DNA of 64,000 nucleotides from Cyclobacteriaceae bacterium (GCA_019638355.1 JAHBTY010000007.1:1-64000); one strand, 5' to 3'. Shown: positions 9,679 to 19,175, numbered from the stretch's first letter. The notes: generated by a model from the letters alone, not told the origin. A program made the numbers and translations.

Positions 9679-12600
9679 ATGAGGAAACTCCTGATAGCAC
9701 TTGGAGCCTGGCTCCTAGTCTCATTTGCCTATTCTCAAAATAACCTGTCGCAGCAGAAAGCTGAACAGCTGTTTAATTCGGGTGTTGACCTGATTAACCA
9801 TAGCCAGTATGGTGCAGCCCGCGAAGTATTTGGTGAGTACCTTACAGTTGCTTCTGCTACCGATGCAAGGCGTGCCGATGCCGCTTACTACAAGGCATTC
9901 TGTGCACTTAATTTATACCATTCCGATGCCGAGAAACAAATCGAGTTATTCATCCAGAGCTACCCAACACATCCGCGCGCTGGCACAGCAAACTACGATT
10001 TGGCAAACTTTTATTATGCCGAAAAGAATTACAAGAAGGCCGCTTCCTTCTATGGTAAAATTGAGTTTGGAGCTTTAGCACAAGAACAGCAACGCACAGC
10101 TCATTTCCGATGGGGCTATAGTTTATTCAATCAACGGTCGTTAAAAGAAGCGCTGGATCAATTTAACTATAACAAAGCATTGGGTGGTGAATATGGTCCG
10201 GCCTCCAGTTACTATGCCGGTTTTATAGAATACAGTCAGGGAGATTATGCTAATGCGCTGATTGATTTAAGACGAGCAGGACAAAATGATGCGTATAGTA
10301 AAATTGTACCGTACCTGATTGCCAATGTTTATTACCGGAAAAAAAATTACGATGAACTGATAGCTTACGCCAATGAAGTTTCTTCCCGCGAAGGCTTGAC
10401 AAATAAAGAAGAGATTTCCTTGCTGTCCGCAGAAGCGTATTTTAAAAAAGCTGACTATAAAAATGCCTATGCCGGTTACAAGCAATACCTGGAAGGGCGC
10501 GAGGTTAAAGCCGACAAAGGTGTGTTGCTGCGTGCTGGTTATTCAGCTTATTTGTTAAATGAGAACGAACCAGCAACCAGGTACTTGAAGTTCTCTTTTG
10601 CCGATTCCGATTCAATTGGTTTTTATTCTGCTTATTACCTGGGCTCACTTTATCTGAAGCAAAACCAAAAACCAATGGCGCAAACTGCCTTCGATATTGC
10701 GCGCAAGTTTAAAGCCGATGCCCGGCTGGTCGAAGAGAGCACTTATCAGTTTGCCAAAGTTTCGTACGACATGGGCCAACCCGACAAAGCTATTGCTGAG
10801 TTTGAAAAACTGTTGGTTACTTACCCCACTAGTACCCATGCCGAAGAAATAAAAGAATTACTAGGCCAGGCCTATGTAAATGCTTCTAATTATAACAAAG
10901 CCATTCAATACATTGAAGCTATGAAAACCCGAAGCCCCGCTGTGGACAGGGCTTTTCAAAAAGCTACATTGCTAAAAGGCATGGAGTATTTTAATAAGGA
11001 TGACTATGCCAATGCCGTGCAAATGTTTGAAAAATCATTGCGCTTTCCGGTTGAACCTGATTACGTGGCCGAAGCAAGTTTCTGGAGCGGAGAAGCATAC
11101 TCGATTGGAAAACGGTATGAACAGGCAGCCGAACAATACCAGCGTATTATAGCATTATCGGGTTACAACAATTCAGAATTGCTTGTAAAGACGCGGTACG
11201 GATTAGGTTATGCTTACTTCAATACCAAACAATACGATCGGGCTTTGTTTAACTTCAAAGAGTTTGTAAACAAAGCACCACGCAACCAACCTAACCTGGC
11301 CGATGGTACATTGCGATTAGCCGATTGTTATTATGTTACCAAGTCTTATTCTGACGCGTTGGTAAATTACAGAAAGGCCGCGCAATTAAAGTCGGCCGAT
11401 GAAGATTATGCCCATTTACAAGCAGGAGTGGTATTGGCTACCATGAGTAAGTATGATGAAGCTGCTATTGAGTTTGAAAACGTAATAAAAAATTACAGCC
11501 AATCCAGTTTTTTGGATGAGGCTATGTACCAACGGGCGCAGATTGAATTTGAACAAGGTAACTATGCCAATGCAGTAGCGGGTTACACTTCGCTAATTCA
11601 AACAAGACCGTCCTCGCAATATGTGCCGTATGCTTACACCCGCAGGGCGGCCTCTAATTTTAATCTGAAGGAGTACAGCAAAACAGCTAACGATTATATT
11701 GCTGTGTTGGATAATTTCGCCAGCCACCCGGCAAGCAAAGATGTGTTAATTCCTTTGCAGGAAGCGCTTAATTTAAGCGGACGGACTGGCGAGTTTGACA
11801 AGTACCTGGCCGGTTATAAAACAGCACATCCTGATGCAAAAGGCATTGAATCGGTTGAATACGAAGCTGCCAAAAATTTATACTTCAACCAAAATTATCA
11901 ACGGGCAATTACAGCGCTTGCAACATACATTACGGCCTATCCTCAAACCGCAAACCTGTCCGAAGCCAAATATTACCAGGCCGAATCATACTATCGATTA
12001 AAAGAGTGGAACAAGGCTTTAGCTATTTATCAGGATGTGGCACAGGACAAGAACTTTCTTTTTGCAGGCAAAGTGGTGGGTCGGTTGGCTGAATTGGAAT
12101 TTAGGCAGGCCAACTATACAAGGGCAGTTGCCAGCTTTCAGCAATTGGTAAAAGTAGCAGCCAATAAAAAAGAACAATATACTGCGTGGTCGGGACTGAT
12201 GGAATCGCACTACTTATTAGCGCAATATGACTCAGCAGAGAAATACGCACGAATAATTTTAGAAAAAGGAAATATAAATGCCGGTACACAAAATAAAGCA
12301 TCACTCTTTTTGGGCAAGGCAGCTATGGCGCGTGGCGATTATGAATTGGCACAGGATGAATTTTTGAATACACTTAACTCAGCACGCGATGAGTATGGGG
12401 CCGAAGCAAAATATTTGCTGGGCGAAATTTTTTACCTCACCAAACAGCACAAACCATGTTATGAAACATTGATAAGCCTGAATACGGATTTTGCTGCTTA
12501 CCCGGAGTGGGTGGGGCGATCGTTCTTACTATTGGCTGATAACTACCTGGCAATGGGCGATACCTTTCAGGCTAAAGGTACACTGCGCTCGTTAGATGCC

Positions 12601-12708
12601 TTTCCGTTAGAAAATATAAAAGGTATGGCACGTGAAAAACTAAAGAAGATTGAGGCGGATGATCTAAAGAAGAAAGCAGCAGTAAAAGCAGATTCACTAG
12701 ATAACTGA
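9679..12708 (+). CDS. Large periplasmic tetratricopeptide-repeat protein
   Basis: A 1009-residue secreted protein made almost wholly of TPR repeats (for example YKNAYAGYKQYLEG, YEQAAEQYQRIIALSG, YDRALFNFKEFVNKAP). The signal peptide MRKLLIALGAWLLVSFAYSQ fits SPase I cleavage after AYS. I chose this ATG over one 135 bases upstream, because the upstream extension hides the signal peptide and overlaps the candidate promoter. It is followed after 3 bases by an outer-membrane barrel gene and then by SPOR, ExbB, ExbD and TonB-like genes. It probably acts as a periplasmic scaffold, comparable in role to CpoB/YbgF of the Tol system but much longer. The functional comparison is inference. Confidence 0.85.
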   Translation: MRKLLIALGAWLLVSFAYSQNNLSQQKAEQLFNSGVDLINHSQYGAAREVFGEYLTVASATDARRADAAYYKAFCALNLYHSDAEKQIELFIQSYPTHPRAGTANYDLANFYYAEKNYKKAASFYGKIEFGALAQEQQRTAHFRWGYSLFNQRSLKEALDQFNYNKALGGEYGPASSYYAGFIEYSQGDYANALIDLRRAGQNDAYSKIVPYLIANVYYRKKNYDELIAYANEVSSREGLTNKEEISLLSAEAYFKKADYKNAYAGYKQYLEGREVKADKGVLLRAGYSAYLLNENEPATRYLKFSFADSDSIGFYSAYYLGSLYLKQNQKPMAQTAFDIARKFKADARLVEESTYQFAKVSYDMGQPDKAIAEFEKLLVTYPTSTHAEEIKELLGQAYVNASNYNKAIQYIEAMKTRSPAVDRAFQKATLLKGMEYFNKDDYANAVQMFEKSLRFPVEPDYVAEASFWSGEAYSIGKRYEQAAEQYQRIIALSGYNNSELLVKTRYGLGYAYFNTKQYDRALFNFKEFVNKAPRNQPNLADGTLRLADCYYVTKSYSDALVNYRKAAQLKSADEDYAHLQAGVVLATMSKYDEAAIEFENVIKNYSQSSFLDEAMYQRAQIEFEQGNYANAVAGYTSLIQTRPSSQYVPYAYTRRAASNFNLKEYSKTANDYIAVLDNFASHPASKDVLIPLQEALNLSGRTGEFDKYLAGYKTAHPDAKGIESVEYEAAKNLYFNQNYQRAITALATYITAYPQTANLSEAKYYQAESYYRLKEWNKALAIYQDVAQDKNFLFAGKVVGRLAELEFRQANYTRAVASFQQLVKVAANKKEQYTAWSGLMESHYLLAQYDSAEKYARIILEKGNINAGTQNKASLFLGKAAMARGDYELAQDEFLNTLNSARDEYGAEAKYLLGEIFYLTKQHKPCYETLISLNTDFAAYPEWVGRSFLLLADNYLAMGDTFQAKGTLRSLDAFPLENIKGMAREKLKKIEADDLKKKAAVKADSLDN

Positions 12709-12711
12709 TTT

Positions 12712-14382
12712 ATGCAAAACGCAAGCATACAACACATACTTATAATCCTGCTAATAATTGTTTTAGCAATTCCAACAGTAGCCCAACCCCCCGAAAAATG
12801 GGGCGAAGGTGAAATCGAAAAAGTGGAAATTCAAATCACTAAAGAAAAACAGATAGTATTGCCGCAGGCCAATCGAAATTTTGAAAAAGTTCCACCACGC
12901 CCGGCAGAACCAATTAAACCTGAGATTAAATACGATTTTAAAAATCTGAGTTTTAATACTCCGGATTATAATCCGGCCATTCGCCCTTTGCGATTACAAG
13001 CCGAACCTATCTCTAAAATATATGGTAACTATGTAAGTGCAGCTTTAGGTAATTACGCCTCCGCTTTTGTAGATGCTTACGTAACTACCAAACGCGATAA
13101 GGATAAGTTTTACGGCTTTAAAGTATCGCATTTGGGCTTTGGTCGCGGCCCTGTAGATGAAACTAATTCCGCAGGTTCAAACTCACAGCTGCGTGTGTTT
13201 GGTAAAGCTTTTGGACAACATGTTACCGCTGGTGGTTTTCTGGATTACGAGCGTATAGGTACTTACTTTTATGGATACACACCCGGCACCGATATCAATC
13301 GTGAATTGATTCAACAAACCTATAACATTGTTGGCCTTGGTGGCGAATTAGAAAACACAACGGTGAGTGAGTTCAACTACAAACTGAAGGGTGCTTTTAG
13401 TTACCTCGATGATAGCTATCAGGCGAGTGAAAGCGAAGTTAACGTGGGTTTTTCAGGTGACTATGGACTATCAAAAACAAGTAAGATTATTTTTAATACC
13501 AACTATGATTTAATAACCCGTAAAGATGTTGCCATCGAAGCCCGGCCCCGCCATTTATTACGGATAAAAGGTGCTTACCAATTTTATTTAATGGATAACC
13601 TGTTGTTTAGTGCAGGTGCAACCATTGCTTATGAGAATGACACACTTGGAAAAGCCAAAGATGTGCATCTCTTTCCGGATTTCAGGGCGAGTTATCCACT
13701 CAGTCCATCGGTAGAGGTATATGCAGCCTTTACTGGTGATATTGATAAAGTTTCGTTGCACACCCTTGCCCGCGAAAATGCATGGATCAATGCCAACGTG
13801 GGCACGTATCATACCAAGCGCACGGCAGAGTTTTTGGGTGGTGTGCGCGGAAAGCTGGGAAGCAAAGTTTCGTATGGTGCGGGCTTGTCATTTGCCAATT
13901 TTAAAAACTGGTACTTCTATCGCAATGATGATACCGATCGGGCAAAATTTAATGTGGAGTATGATGAAGGTAATACCAAACGCACTAACTTTTTTGGTGA
14001 ACTTAGCTTTACCCATGCTGAGAAAGCCCGTGTTTCATTACGTGGCGATTACTATGGTTATAGTACAGGCAATGTGGCCGAGGCCTGGCATCGGCCAAAG
14101 TATAGAGTTGGTGTAACTACCGCTTTTAATATCTATTCCAAACTATTGTTGAATGTAGATGCATTGACACAAGGTGGGGCAAAGGCGTTTGATGTAGATA
14201 CGGACACCATCACCACCTTACCAGCAGCATTCGATCTGAATGCCAAGCTGAGTTATCTATTCTCAAAGCAATTTTCGGCTTTCGTAAAAGGTAATAACTT
14301 GCTTTCGAGCGATTATGTGATTTACCTTAACTACCCAGTACGTGGTTTGAATGTAATGGGCGGCATTACCTGGGTATTTTGA
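12712..14382 (+). CDS. Outer-membrane beta-barrel protein, TonB-receptor-like
   Basis: A 556-residue protein with a signal peptide (IILLIIVLAIPTVAQ), a proline-rich periplasmic stretch (PPRPAEPIKPEI) and then alternating amphipathic strands up to a C-terminal aromatic residue (GGITWVF), as in outer-membrane barrels. It resembles the barrel half of TonB-dependent receptors, but I see no plug domain and it is shorter than the usual 700-1000 residues. It follows the TPR gene by 3 bases, so the two probably form one unit, perhaps with the TPR protein bound to the barrel's periplasmic face. The substrate, if any, is unknown; a structural anchor is as likely as a transporter. Confidence 0.8.
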   Translation: MQNASIQHILIILLIIVLAIPTVAQPPEKWGEGEIEKVEIQITKEKQIVLPQANRNFEKVPPRPAEPIKPEIKYDFKNLSFNTPDYNPAIRPLRLQAEPISKIYGNYVSAALGNYASAFVDAYVTTKRDKDKFYGFKVSHLGFGRGPVDETNSAGSNSQLRVFGKAFGQHVTAGGFLDYERIGTYFYGYTPGTDINRELIQQTYNIVGLGGELENTTVSEFNYKLKGAFSYLDDSYQASESEVNVGFSGDYGLSKTSKIIFNTNYDLITRKDVAIEARPRHLLRIKGAYQFYLMDNLLFSAGATIAYENDTLGKAKDVHLFPDFRASYPLSPSVEVYAAFTGDIDKVSLHTLARENAWINANVGTYHTKRTAEFLGGVRGKLGSKVSYGAGLSFANFKNWYFYRNDDTDRAKFNVEYDEGNTKRTNFFGELSFTHAEKARVSLRGDYYGYSTGNVAEAWHRPKYRVGVTTAFNIYSKLLLNVDALTQGGAKAFDVDTDTITTLPAAFDLNAKLSYLFSKQFSAFVKGNNLLSSDYVIYLNYPVRGLNVMGGITWVF

Positions 14383-14409
14383 TAATAGCTTATTTTATTG
14401 AAATTGCGT

Positions 14410-14417
14410 TAATTTTG
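14410..14417 (+). promoter_or_regulatory. Candidate Bacteroidota -7 promoter element (TAATTTTG)
   Basis: An exact TAnnTTTG match between the barrel gene and the SPOR gene, 30 bp before its ATG. It would give the SPOR-ExbB-ExbD-TonB genes their own promoter in addition to read-through. Confidence 0.4.
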
Positions 14418-14447
14418 TGATAACACCCAGTCAAAAACCAAAACCAA

Positions 14448-15152
14448 ATGGCAAAGCGTAAAGACAAAAACGAGTCGGCCAACGACCAAAACGAAGATAA
14501 CTCAGAAGATAACTTCGGCTTACCCGATCTTGATTACAAACCTCTTGAATCTGAAACAACAGGCCAGGTCGAAATGGAACCGGTATCAGAACAAAAACAA
14601 GAAGCCAATCAGCAATCGTATAGTTATACGCCAACCCAAGACGAAACCAAATCAAATGCACCAATTATTATTGCTGTTGTAATTGGTCTGGTTTTAATTG
14701 TTGGAGCTTTTTTGGTTTATCAATACGTATATAAGCCCAAAGCAGAAAAAGAGAAAAAAGAGCTGGCTGAGAAAAAAAGAATTGAAGAGCAGAAACGGAA
14801 AGATGAAGAAGCTGCCCGCCTGGTGCGCGAGCAGGAAGAGGCGGAACGTAAACGATTAGAAGCTGAAGCTGCCGCCAATGCAAAACCCGCTGTCGGAACT
14901 TTTGAAACATTAACAACCCGCACAGGTCGCTACTACGTAGTTATTGCCAGTGCTGTGGATGGCGATCTGGTTGCCGATTATGCCAAAAAGTTAAGTGCAA
15001 AAGGTACCAGTTCGAAAATTATACCACCATTTGGTAAATGGAAGTTTTACAGGTTAACCATTGCCGACTTTGATACGTTTGCATCTGCACAAGCCAGTGC
15101 CGATTCAGCTAAGCCTGAGTTTGGTGAAGGAGCGTGGGTTATAAAATATTAA
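14448..15152 (+). CDS. SPOR-domain inner-membrane protein
   Basis: A 234-residue bitopic protein. It has an acidic, Asn/Glu-rich cytosolic N-terminus (1-70), one membrane helix (APIIIAVVIGLVLIVGAFLV, about 71-93), a highly charged Lys/Glu/Arg coiled coil (about 98-143) and a C-terminal SPOR domain (about 160-234, RYYVVIASAVDGDLV ... FYRLTIADFDTFASA). SPOR domains bind peptidoglycan lacking stem peptides, which marks active septa. The architecture resembles FtsN or DedD. Lying directly before an ExbB/ExbD/TonB-like module, it suggests that the module works at the division site. The SPOR call is firm; the localisation is inferred. Confidence 0.88.
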   Translation: MAKRKDKNESANDQNEDNSEDNFGLPDLDYKPLESETTGQVEMEPVSEQKQEANQQSYSYTPTQDETKSNAPIIIAVVIGLVLIVGAFLVYQYVYKPKAEKEKKELAEKKRIEEQKRKDEEAARLVREQEEAERKRLEAEAAANAKPAVGTFETLTTRTGRYYVVIASAVDGDLVADYAKKLSAKGTSSKIIPPFGKWKFYRLTIADFDTFASAQASADSAKPEFGEGAWVIKY

Positions 15153-15259
15153 TCGGTTTGGCAGATTGGCGCAAGTTAGAATGAAGCCTGCAAGCAGCCG
15201 TTAAAGGTTGGGTGCAAAACAATTTTTTAGTTTGAAAGCAGTTACTATTTTTTAAGCGT

Positions 15260-15931
15260 ATGATGATAGCTCAAATTGTATCCGGATCCGAAACTACCGC
15301 AGTTGCAGATCAGTCAATATCCATCTGGAGTTTGGTTATGGCCGGTGGGCCGTTAATGATTCCGTTGGCTATTTGTTCGGGAATAGCCATCTATATTTTT
15401 GTTGAACGATTACTAACCGTTAACAAGGCTAATGTTAGTTCCGATGTGTTTATGGGCCGCATTAAAGAGTTGGTGTTAAAAGGTGATATAAACGGAGCCA
15501 AGATGCTGTGTGCTCAACACGATACACCCGTTGCCCGCATGATTGAAAAAGGCGTGTCACGCATTGGTAGCCCGCTTAAAACCATTGAGGCTTCGATTGA
15601 AAATGTGGGTAAGATTGAAGTTTTCCGGCTGGAGAAAAATTTATCGGTGCTGGCTACTATTGCCGGTGCTGCTCCTATGATTGGATTTTTGGGTACTGTT
15701 ATTGGAATGGTAGGGGCTTTTATTGCCATTGCACAAGAAGAAGGTTCGGTTAGCCCTAAGTTGTTAGCCGATGGTATCTACACTGCTATGGTTACAACTG
15801 TTGCAGGTTTAATTGTCGGAATTATTGCATACCTCGGTTACAACTTCCTGGTTACGCGTGTTTCGAAAGTAATCCATAAAATGGAGTATTCGTCAATCGA
15901 GTTTATAGACTTATTGCAAGAACCCCGTTAA
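15260..15931 (+). CDS. MotA/TolQ/ExbB proton-channel protein
   Basis: A 223-residue inner-membrane protein with three predicted helices, near residues 25-48, 125-155 and 165-195. The family core is present: LATIAGAAPMIGFLGTVIGM and the last helix GIYTAMVTTVAGLIVGIIAY. With the downstream ExbD/TolR protein it would form the stator that uses the proton-motive force to drive the TonB/TolA-like partner. ExbB cannot be told from TolQ on sequence alone; the SPOR and TPR neighbours favour a Tol-like role. The first two codons are both ATG, so the start may be one codon later. It is 2 bases from the ExbD gene. Confidence 0.93.
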   Translation: MMIAQIVSGSETTAVADQSISIWSLVMAGGPLMIPLAICSGIAIYIFVERLLTVNKANVSSDVFMGRIKELVLKGDINGAKMLCAQHDTPVARMIEKGVSRIGSPLKTIEASIENVGKIEVFRLEKNLSVLATIAGAAPMIGFLGTVIGMVGAFIAIAQEEGSVSPKLLADGIYTAMVTTVAGLIVGIIAYLGYNFLVTRVSKVIHKMEYSSIEFIDLLQEPR

Positions 15932-15933
15932 GT

Positions 15934-16326
15934 ATGAATCTGCAATCGCGAAATAAAGTTGATGCAGCCTTCAGTATGTCTTCCATGACTGATCTGATTT
16001 TTCTGTTGCTTATCTTCTTTATGCTTACATCTTCATTTGTAACACCTTCCGGGTTACCGGTTAACCTGCCCACAAGTGTACAAAGCACCATTGAGGTGCA
16101 GAAAGTTTCTGTTACGGTAACCAAAGACTTGCAAATTTTTGTAAATGAAAAGAAAGTTACCAAATCCACATTGGAAGGCGAATTAAAAAGTAAACTCGGA
16201 GGCCCGAAAGGAGTAGTAGTTTTACACATTGATGAAAGTGTACCCACCCGTGAAATGGTATTTGTGGCGGGCGTGGCTACCAAATTGGAAGCTAAAGTTT
16301 CAATTGCCACTAAGCCGGGAAAATAA
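15934..16326 (+). CDS. ExbD/TolR-family protein
   Basis: A 130-residue protein with a short cytosolic N-terminus and one membrane helix (SSMTDLIFLLLIFFMLTSSF) that contains the conserved proton-carrying aspartate, Asp20. The periplasmic domain has the usual ExbD/TolR fold pattern (VTVTKDLQIFVNEKKVT ... VVLHIDESVPTREMV). It is the stator partner of the protein encoded just upstream. Size and motif are normal for the family. Whether it serves TonB-type import or Tol-type envelope constriction is an inference from neighbours. Confidence 0.93.
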   Translation: MNLQSRNKVDAAFSMSSMTDLIFLLLIFFMLTSSFVTPSGLPVNLPTSVQSTIEVQKVSVTVTKDLQIFVNEKKVTKSTLEGELKSKLGGPKGVVVLHIDESVPTREMVFVAGVATKLEAKVSIATKPGK

Positions 16327-16339
16327 AACCTGAAATACT

Positions 16340-17224
16340 ATGACTTCGCAGCAGGAAGAAAAGAATAAACGTATAGCCTTGGTGATCTCCATCGGGTTTC
16401 ATGCGGTGTTGCTAATAGCTTTCTTGTTGTTAATGGCATGGCGTGCACCCAATCCTCCCTTACCCGAATATGGTATTGAACTTAATTTCGGATTAGATCA
16501 GCAAGGTGGTGGCGAAGTACAGCCCGATAAGGCACCGGGAAATAAAAACGATACTCCTGACCCGCAGGAGGAGCCAGCCCAGGAAACTGCCAAAGAGCAA
16601 CCCGTTCAGCCTGATCCTGTAAAATCCGAAGAACCCATTGTTTCAAAATTGGAAAGCCCGGTGGTAGTAAAAGAGGAAAAGAAAGAACCAACCAAGGAAC
16701 CTGTTAAGGAAAACAAAACAGAAACCAAGCCTAAGGTTACACCTAAAGAGGAAGTAAAGAAAGAAGAGCCTAAGGAAGTTGTAAAAACAGAATACAAACC
16801 TGCTGAAACAAAACCTGCTGAGAAGAAGGGTGATGGCGGCACGAGCCATGGCGATGATGCTGGTAAGGTAGGCGATAAGGGAAGTCCAGAGGGCAAATTG
16901 GATTCAAAAGCATTGTATGGCCAACAAGGTGGTGGGGCAAATGGCGATAAAGGCTTTGGTCTTTCAATGGCTGGTTGGGCCTGGGCCGATGAACCCAAAA
17001 TTCCAGATTTACCTGATAACCAAGATGGTCGGATTGAGTTTGAAATTGAATGCGATGAAGATGGTGAGATAGTCGGAATTACAACCTTACATCGGGGACT
17101 TAGTGCAAAGTCCGAACAGTTGCTAAAGGATGAAATCCGAAGGAATTCGCTCATGAAAACTTCAGCCGGGCAGGCACCAGCTCGCTCCAAGGGACGCGTT
17201 GTATTTATTTTGAAAACCAAATAA
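16340..17224 (+). CDS. TonB/TolA-like energy transducer
   Basis: A 294-residue protein with one N-terminal membrane helix (IALVISIGFHAVLLIAFLLL). That helix carries the S-x3-H pair, Ser17 and His21, through which TonB and TolA engage ExbB/TolQ. A long Pro/Lys/Glu-rich periplasmic spacer follows (about 35-165), then a Gly-rich part and a C-terminal domain (about 220-294, GRIEFEIECDEDGEIVGITT) resembling the TonB C-terminal fold. The final ExbB-ExbD-TonB order is canonical. The partner in the outer membrane is unknown; the barrel or TPR protein of the same cluster is the obvious candidate. Confidence 0.88.
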   Translation: MTSQQEEKNKRIALVISIGFHAVLLIAFLLLMAWRAPNPPLPEYGIELNFGLDQQGGGEVQPDKAPGNKNDTPDPQEEPAQETAKEQPVQPDPVKSEEPIVSKLESPVVVKEEKKEPTKEPVKENKTETKPKVTPKEEVKKEEPKEVVKTEYKPAETKPAEKKGDGGTSHGDDAGKVGDKGSPEGKLDSKALYGQQGGGANGDKGFGLSMAGWAWADEPKIPDLPDNQDGRIEFEIECDEDGEIVGITTLHRGLSAKSEQLLKDEIRRNSLMKTSAGQAPARSKGRVVFILKTK

Positions 17225-17360
17225 TTGCAGATTTTCTTACGCAGATACCGAAGTCTTTTCAAGGCACGGAACCGATTTTGACAACCATTAACCGTTCTTT
17301 TTGCCCATTTAACTCCATTATTGGCGGGTTAAAATACTAATCCTGTTACGGGAATAATTC

Positions 17361-17383
17361 ATTATCAATATTGTATTGATAAT
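17361..17383. promoter_or_regulatory. Perfect 10-bp inverted repeat upstream of the MASE1 kinase
   Basis: ATTATCAATA and its exact reverse complement TATTGATAAT flank a TTG spacer, 16 bases before the kinase start codon. It consists almost only of A and T and has no T tract after it, so it suits a dimeric-repressor operator better than a terminator. The binding protein is unknown. Confidence 0.45.
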
Positions 17384-17399
17384 GAGATAATTAATCCCC

Positions 17400-19112
17400 A
17401 TGCTCAAACTCATACTTAAGTATGCTACTGACTTACAAATTGGAGTTGTGGCACTGCTTTATTTTGCATCGGCATGGTTAGGTCATGCGCTGGCCTTTAC
17501 CGGAACCACTGCACTTTCGGTTTGGCCGCCATCGGGAGTGGCCTTTGCGCTTTTGGTTTTGATGGGGCGCAGTGTTTGGCCCGGTATTACTATTGGCGCG
17601 CTTGCAGCAAACTTACTCGCGTTTTGGAACACACAGGGTCTTAGTCAACAGGCATTGATTGGAATTTCAGTTTGCATTGCATTGGGGCAAACCGGTGAAG
17701 CCTTGACTGGAAGAGTTTTATTAACACGTTGGATAAAAGATTCCTATCCATTTAAGAACACCCGCGATACCTTCCGTTTTTTGTTCGCATCGGTTTTTAT
17801 GTGTGTGATTGGTTCGGGCATAGCAAGTTTTAGTTTATGGATGGCTGGTATCATTAACAGTATTTCGTTTGGTGGTTATTTTATTCATGCTTGGATTGGC
17901 AACGTGGTGGGTATTCTGTTGTTTACACCACTCATATTGGCTGTTGCCAAACTGAAACGAATCACCGTTCCAACTTCAAAACTTGCTGAGGGTGGTATTT
18001 GTGTAGCCAGTTTAGTTGGCTTGGCTTTACTGGTGCGTTTTGGATACTTCAACAACACGCTTATCAATTCATTGCCTTATCTATTAATTCCGTTTTTGTT
18101 GTGGCTCGCTTTTCGGTTTAACCTGGTAGCGGGTATGTCAGTATCGTTGGCAGCATCACTTACTGCCATCTATTTTACGGTGCAACAGGTTGGCCCGTTT
18201 GTACAATCACAACCTTTGGAATCGATGCTTTTTGTGCAAGTATTTATTGGCGTTATCAGCATGTCAACCATTGTGCTATCGGCAACCGTAGCAGAGCGTA
18301 CACTGGTGCAGGAGCAACTCAAAAAGTTTAACGCCAACCTCGAAACGATGGTGCAGCAACGCACCCAGGCTTTGCATGAAGAGATCAGCACGCGTAAATC
18401 GGCCGAGCAAAAACTAATGCAGAGCAATCGTGAGTTGAGTAAACGTAACAGTGAACTCGATAATTTTGTATATAGTGTTTCGCACGATTTGCGGGCTCCC
18501 ATTGCCTCCGTTTTGGGGCTCATTAACCTTGCACGTAAAGACAACGATCCCGCCATGAAGAATGAATACCTGAATCGCATTAACACCAGTGCCATGCAAC
18601 AGGATGATTTTATTCGTGAGATTCTGGATCAATCGCGAAATGCACGCCTGGATGTAAAGAAGGAAGAAGTTTTTTTTGAGCCATTGATCGAAGAAACCTT
18701 TAACCAACTGAAATATGCCACAACCGCTTCAACTTCGCTGGAGAAGATTGTAAGTATTCAGCAAACTGAAGCTTTTCACAGCGATCGCTGGCGACTAAAA
18801 GTTGTACTCAATAATATCATTTCCAATGCAATCCGCTATCGCAATGGTCGCGAACCGGTAATCCGCGTAAACGTAGCTATACAGGAGCAAAAGGCTTTAA
18901 TTGAAGTGGAAGACAATGGTCGGGGTATCGGCCGCGAACACCTGGCACGGGTGTTCGATATGTTTTACCGGGCAACCGATGATGGTGCGGGTTCCGGGCT
19001 GGGATTATACATTGTAAAAGAAACATTGGAAAAACTTCATGGCCAGATAAACATTGAATCTGAAGAGGGCCGCGGTACCCTGGTGCGATTGGAGATTCCA
19101 GAGCTGGCCTGA
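17400..19112 (+). CDS. MASE1-domain membrane sensor histidine kinase
   Basis: A 570-residue kinase. The N-terminal ~300 residues form a MASE1-type integral-membrane sensor with about eight helices and the hallmark SVWPPSGVAFALLVLMG. A coiled coil follows (about 305-355), then HisKA with His362 (FVYSVSHDLRAPIASV) and HATPase_c (NNIISNAIRYRNG, VEDNGRGIG, GSGLGLYIVKETL). There is no receiver and no response regulator beside it, so it is an orphan kinase here. MASE1 ligands are mostly unknown. A perfect inverted repeat lies just before its start. The kinase call is firm. Confidence 0.92.
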   Translation: MLKLILKYATDLQIGVVALLYFASAWLGHALAFTGTTALSVWPPSGVAFALLVLMGRSVWPGITIGALAANLLAFWNTQGLSQQALIGISVCIALGQTGEALTGRVLLTRWIKDSYPFKNTRDTFRFLFASVFMCVIGSGIASFSLWMAGIINSISFGGYFIHAWIGNVVGILLFTPLILAVAKLKRITVPTSKLAEGGICVASLVGLALLVRFGYFNNTLINSLPYLLIPFLLWLAFRFNLVAGMSVSLAASLTAIYFTVQQVGPFVQSQPLESMLFVQVFIGVISMSTIVLSATVAERTLVQEQLKKFNANLETMVQQRTQALHEEISTRKSAEQKLMQSNRELSKRNSELDNFVYSVSHDLRAPIASVLGLINLARKDNDPAMKNEYLNRINTSAMQQDDFIREILDQSRNARLDVKKEEVFFEPLIEETFNQLKYATTASTSLEKIVSIQQTEAFHSDRWRLKVVLNNIISNAIRYRNGREPVIRVNVAIQEQKALIEVEDNGRGIGREHLARVFDMFYRATDDGAGSGLGLYIVKETLEKLHGQINIESEEGRGTLVRLEIPELA

Positions 19113-19175
19113 TATACCGTTCATAGTCAGTTGAATCAAATTTTATCTCGTCATTTCAGGTGAATCATTTTTAGG

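Noticed and set aside
12712-14382. Complete TonB-dependent nutrient receptor
   Set aside because: It has no plug or TonB box that I can see and is shorter than usual, so only a barrel of TonB-receptor type is claimed.
16606-17262. A 218-codon open frame on the minus strand opposite the TonB-like gene
   Set aside because: It is the antisense of a Lys/Glu/Pro-rich spacer, so few stops occur by composition. The product is Ser/Pro/Phe-rich, without motifs, and the sense gene is clear.
17361-17383. Rho-independent terminator of the TonB-like operon
   Set aside because: The stem is almost entirely A/T and lacks a T tract, and it sits closer to the next start than to the previous stop.
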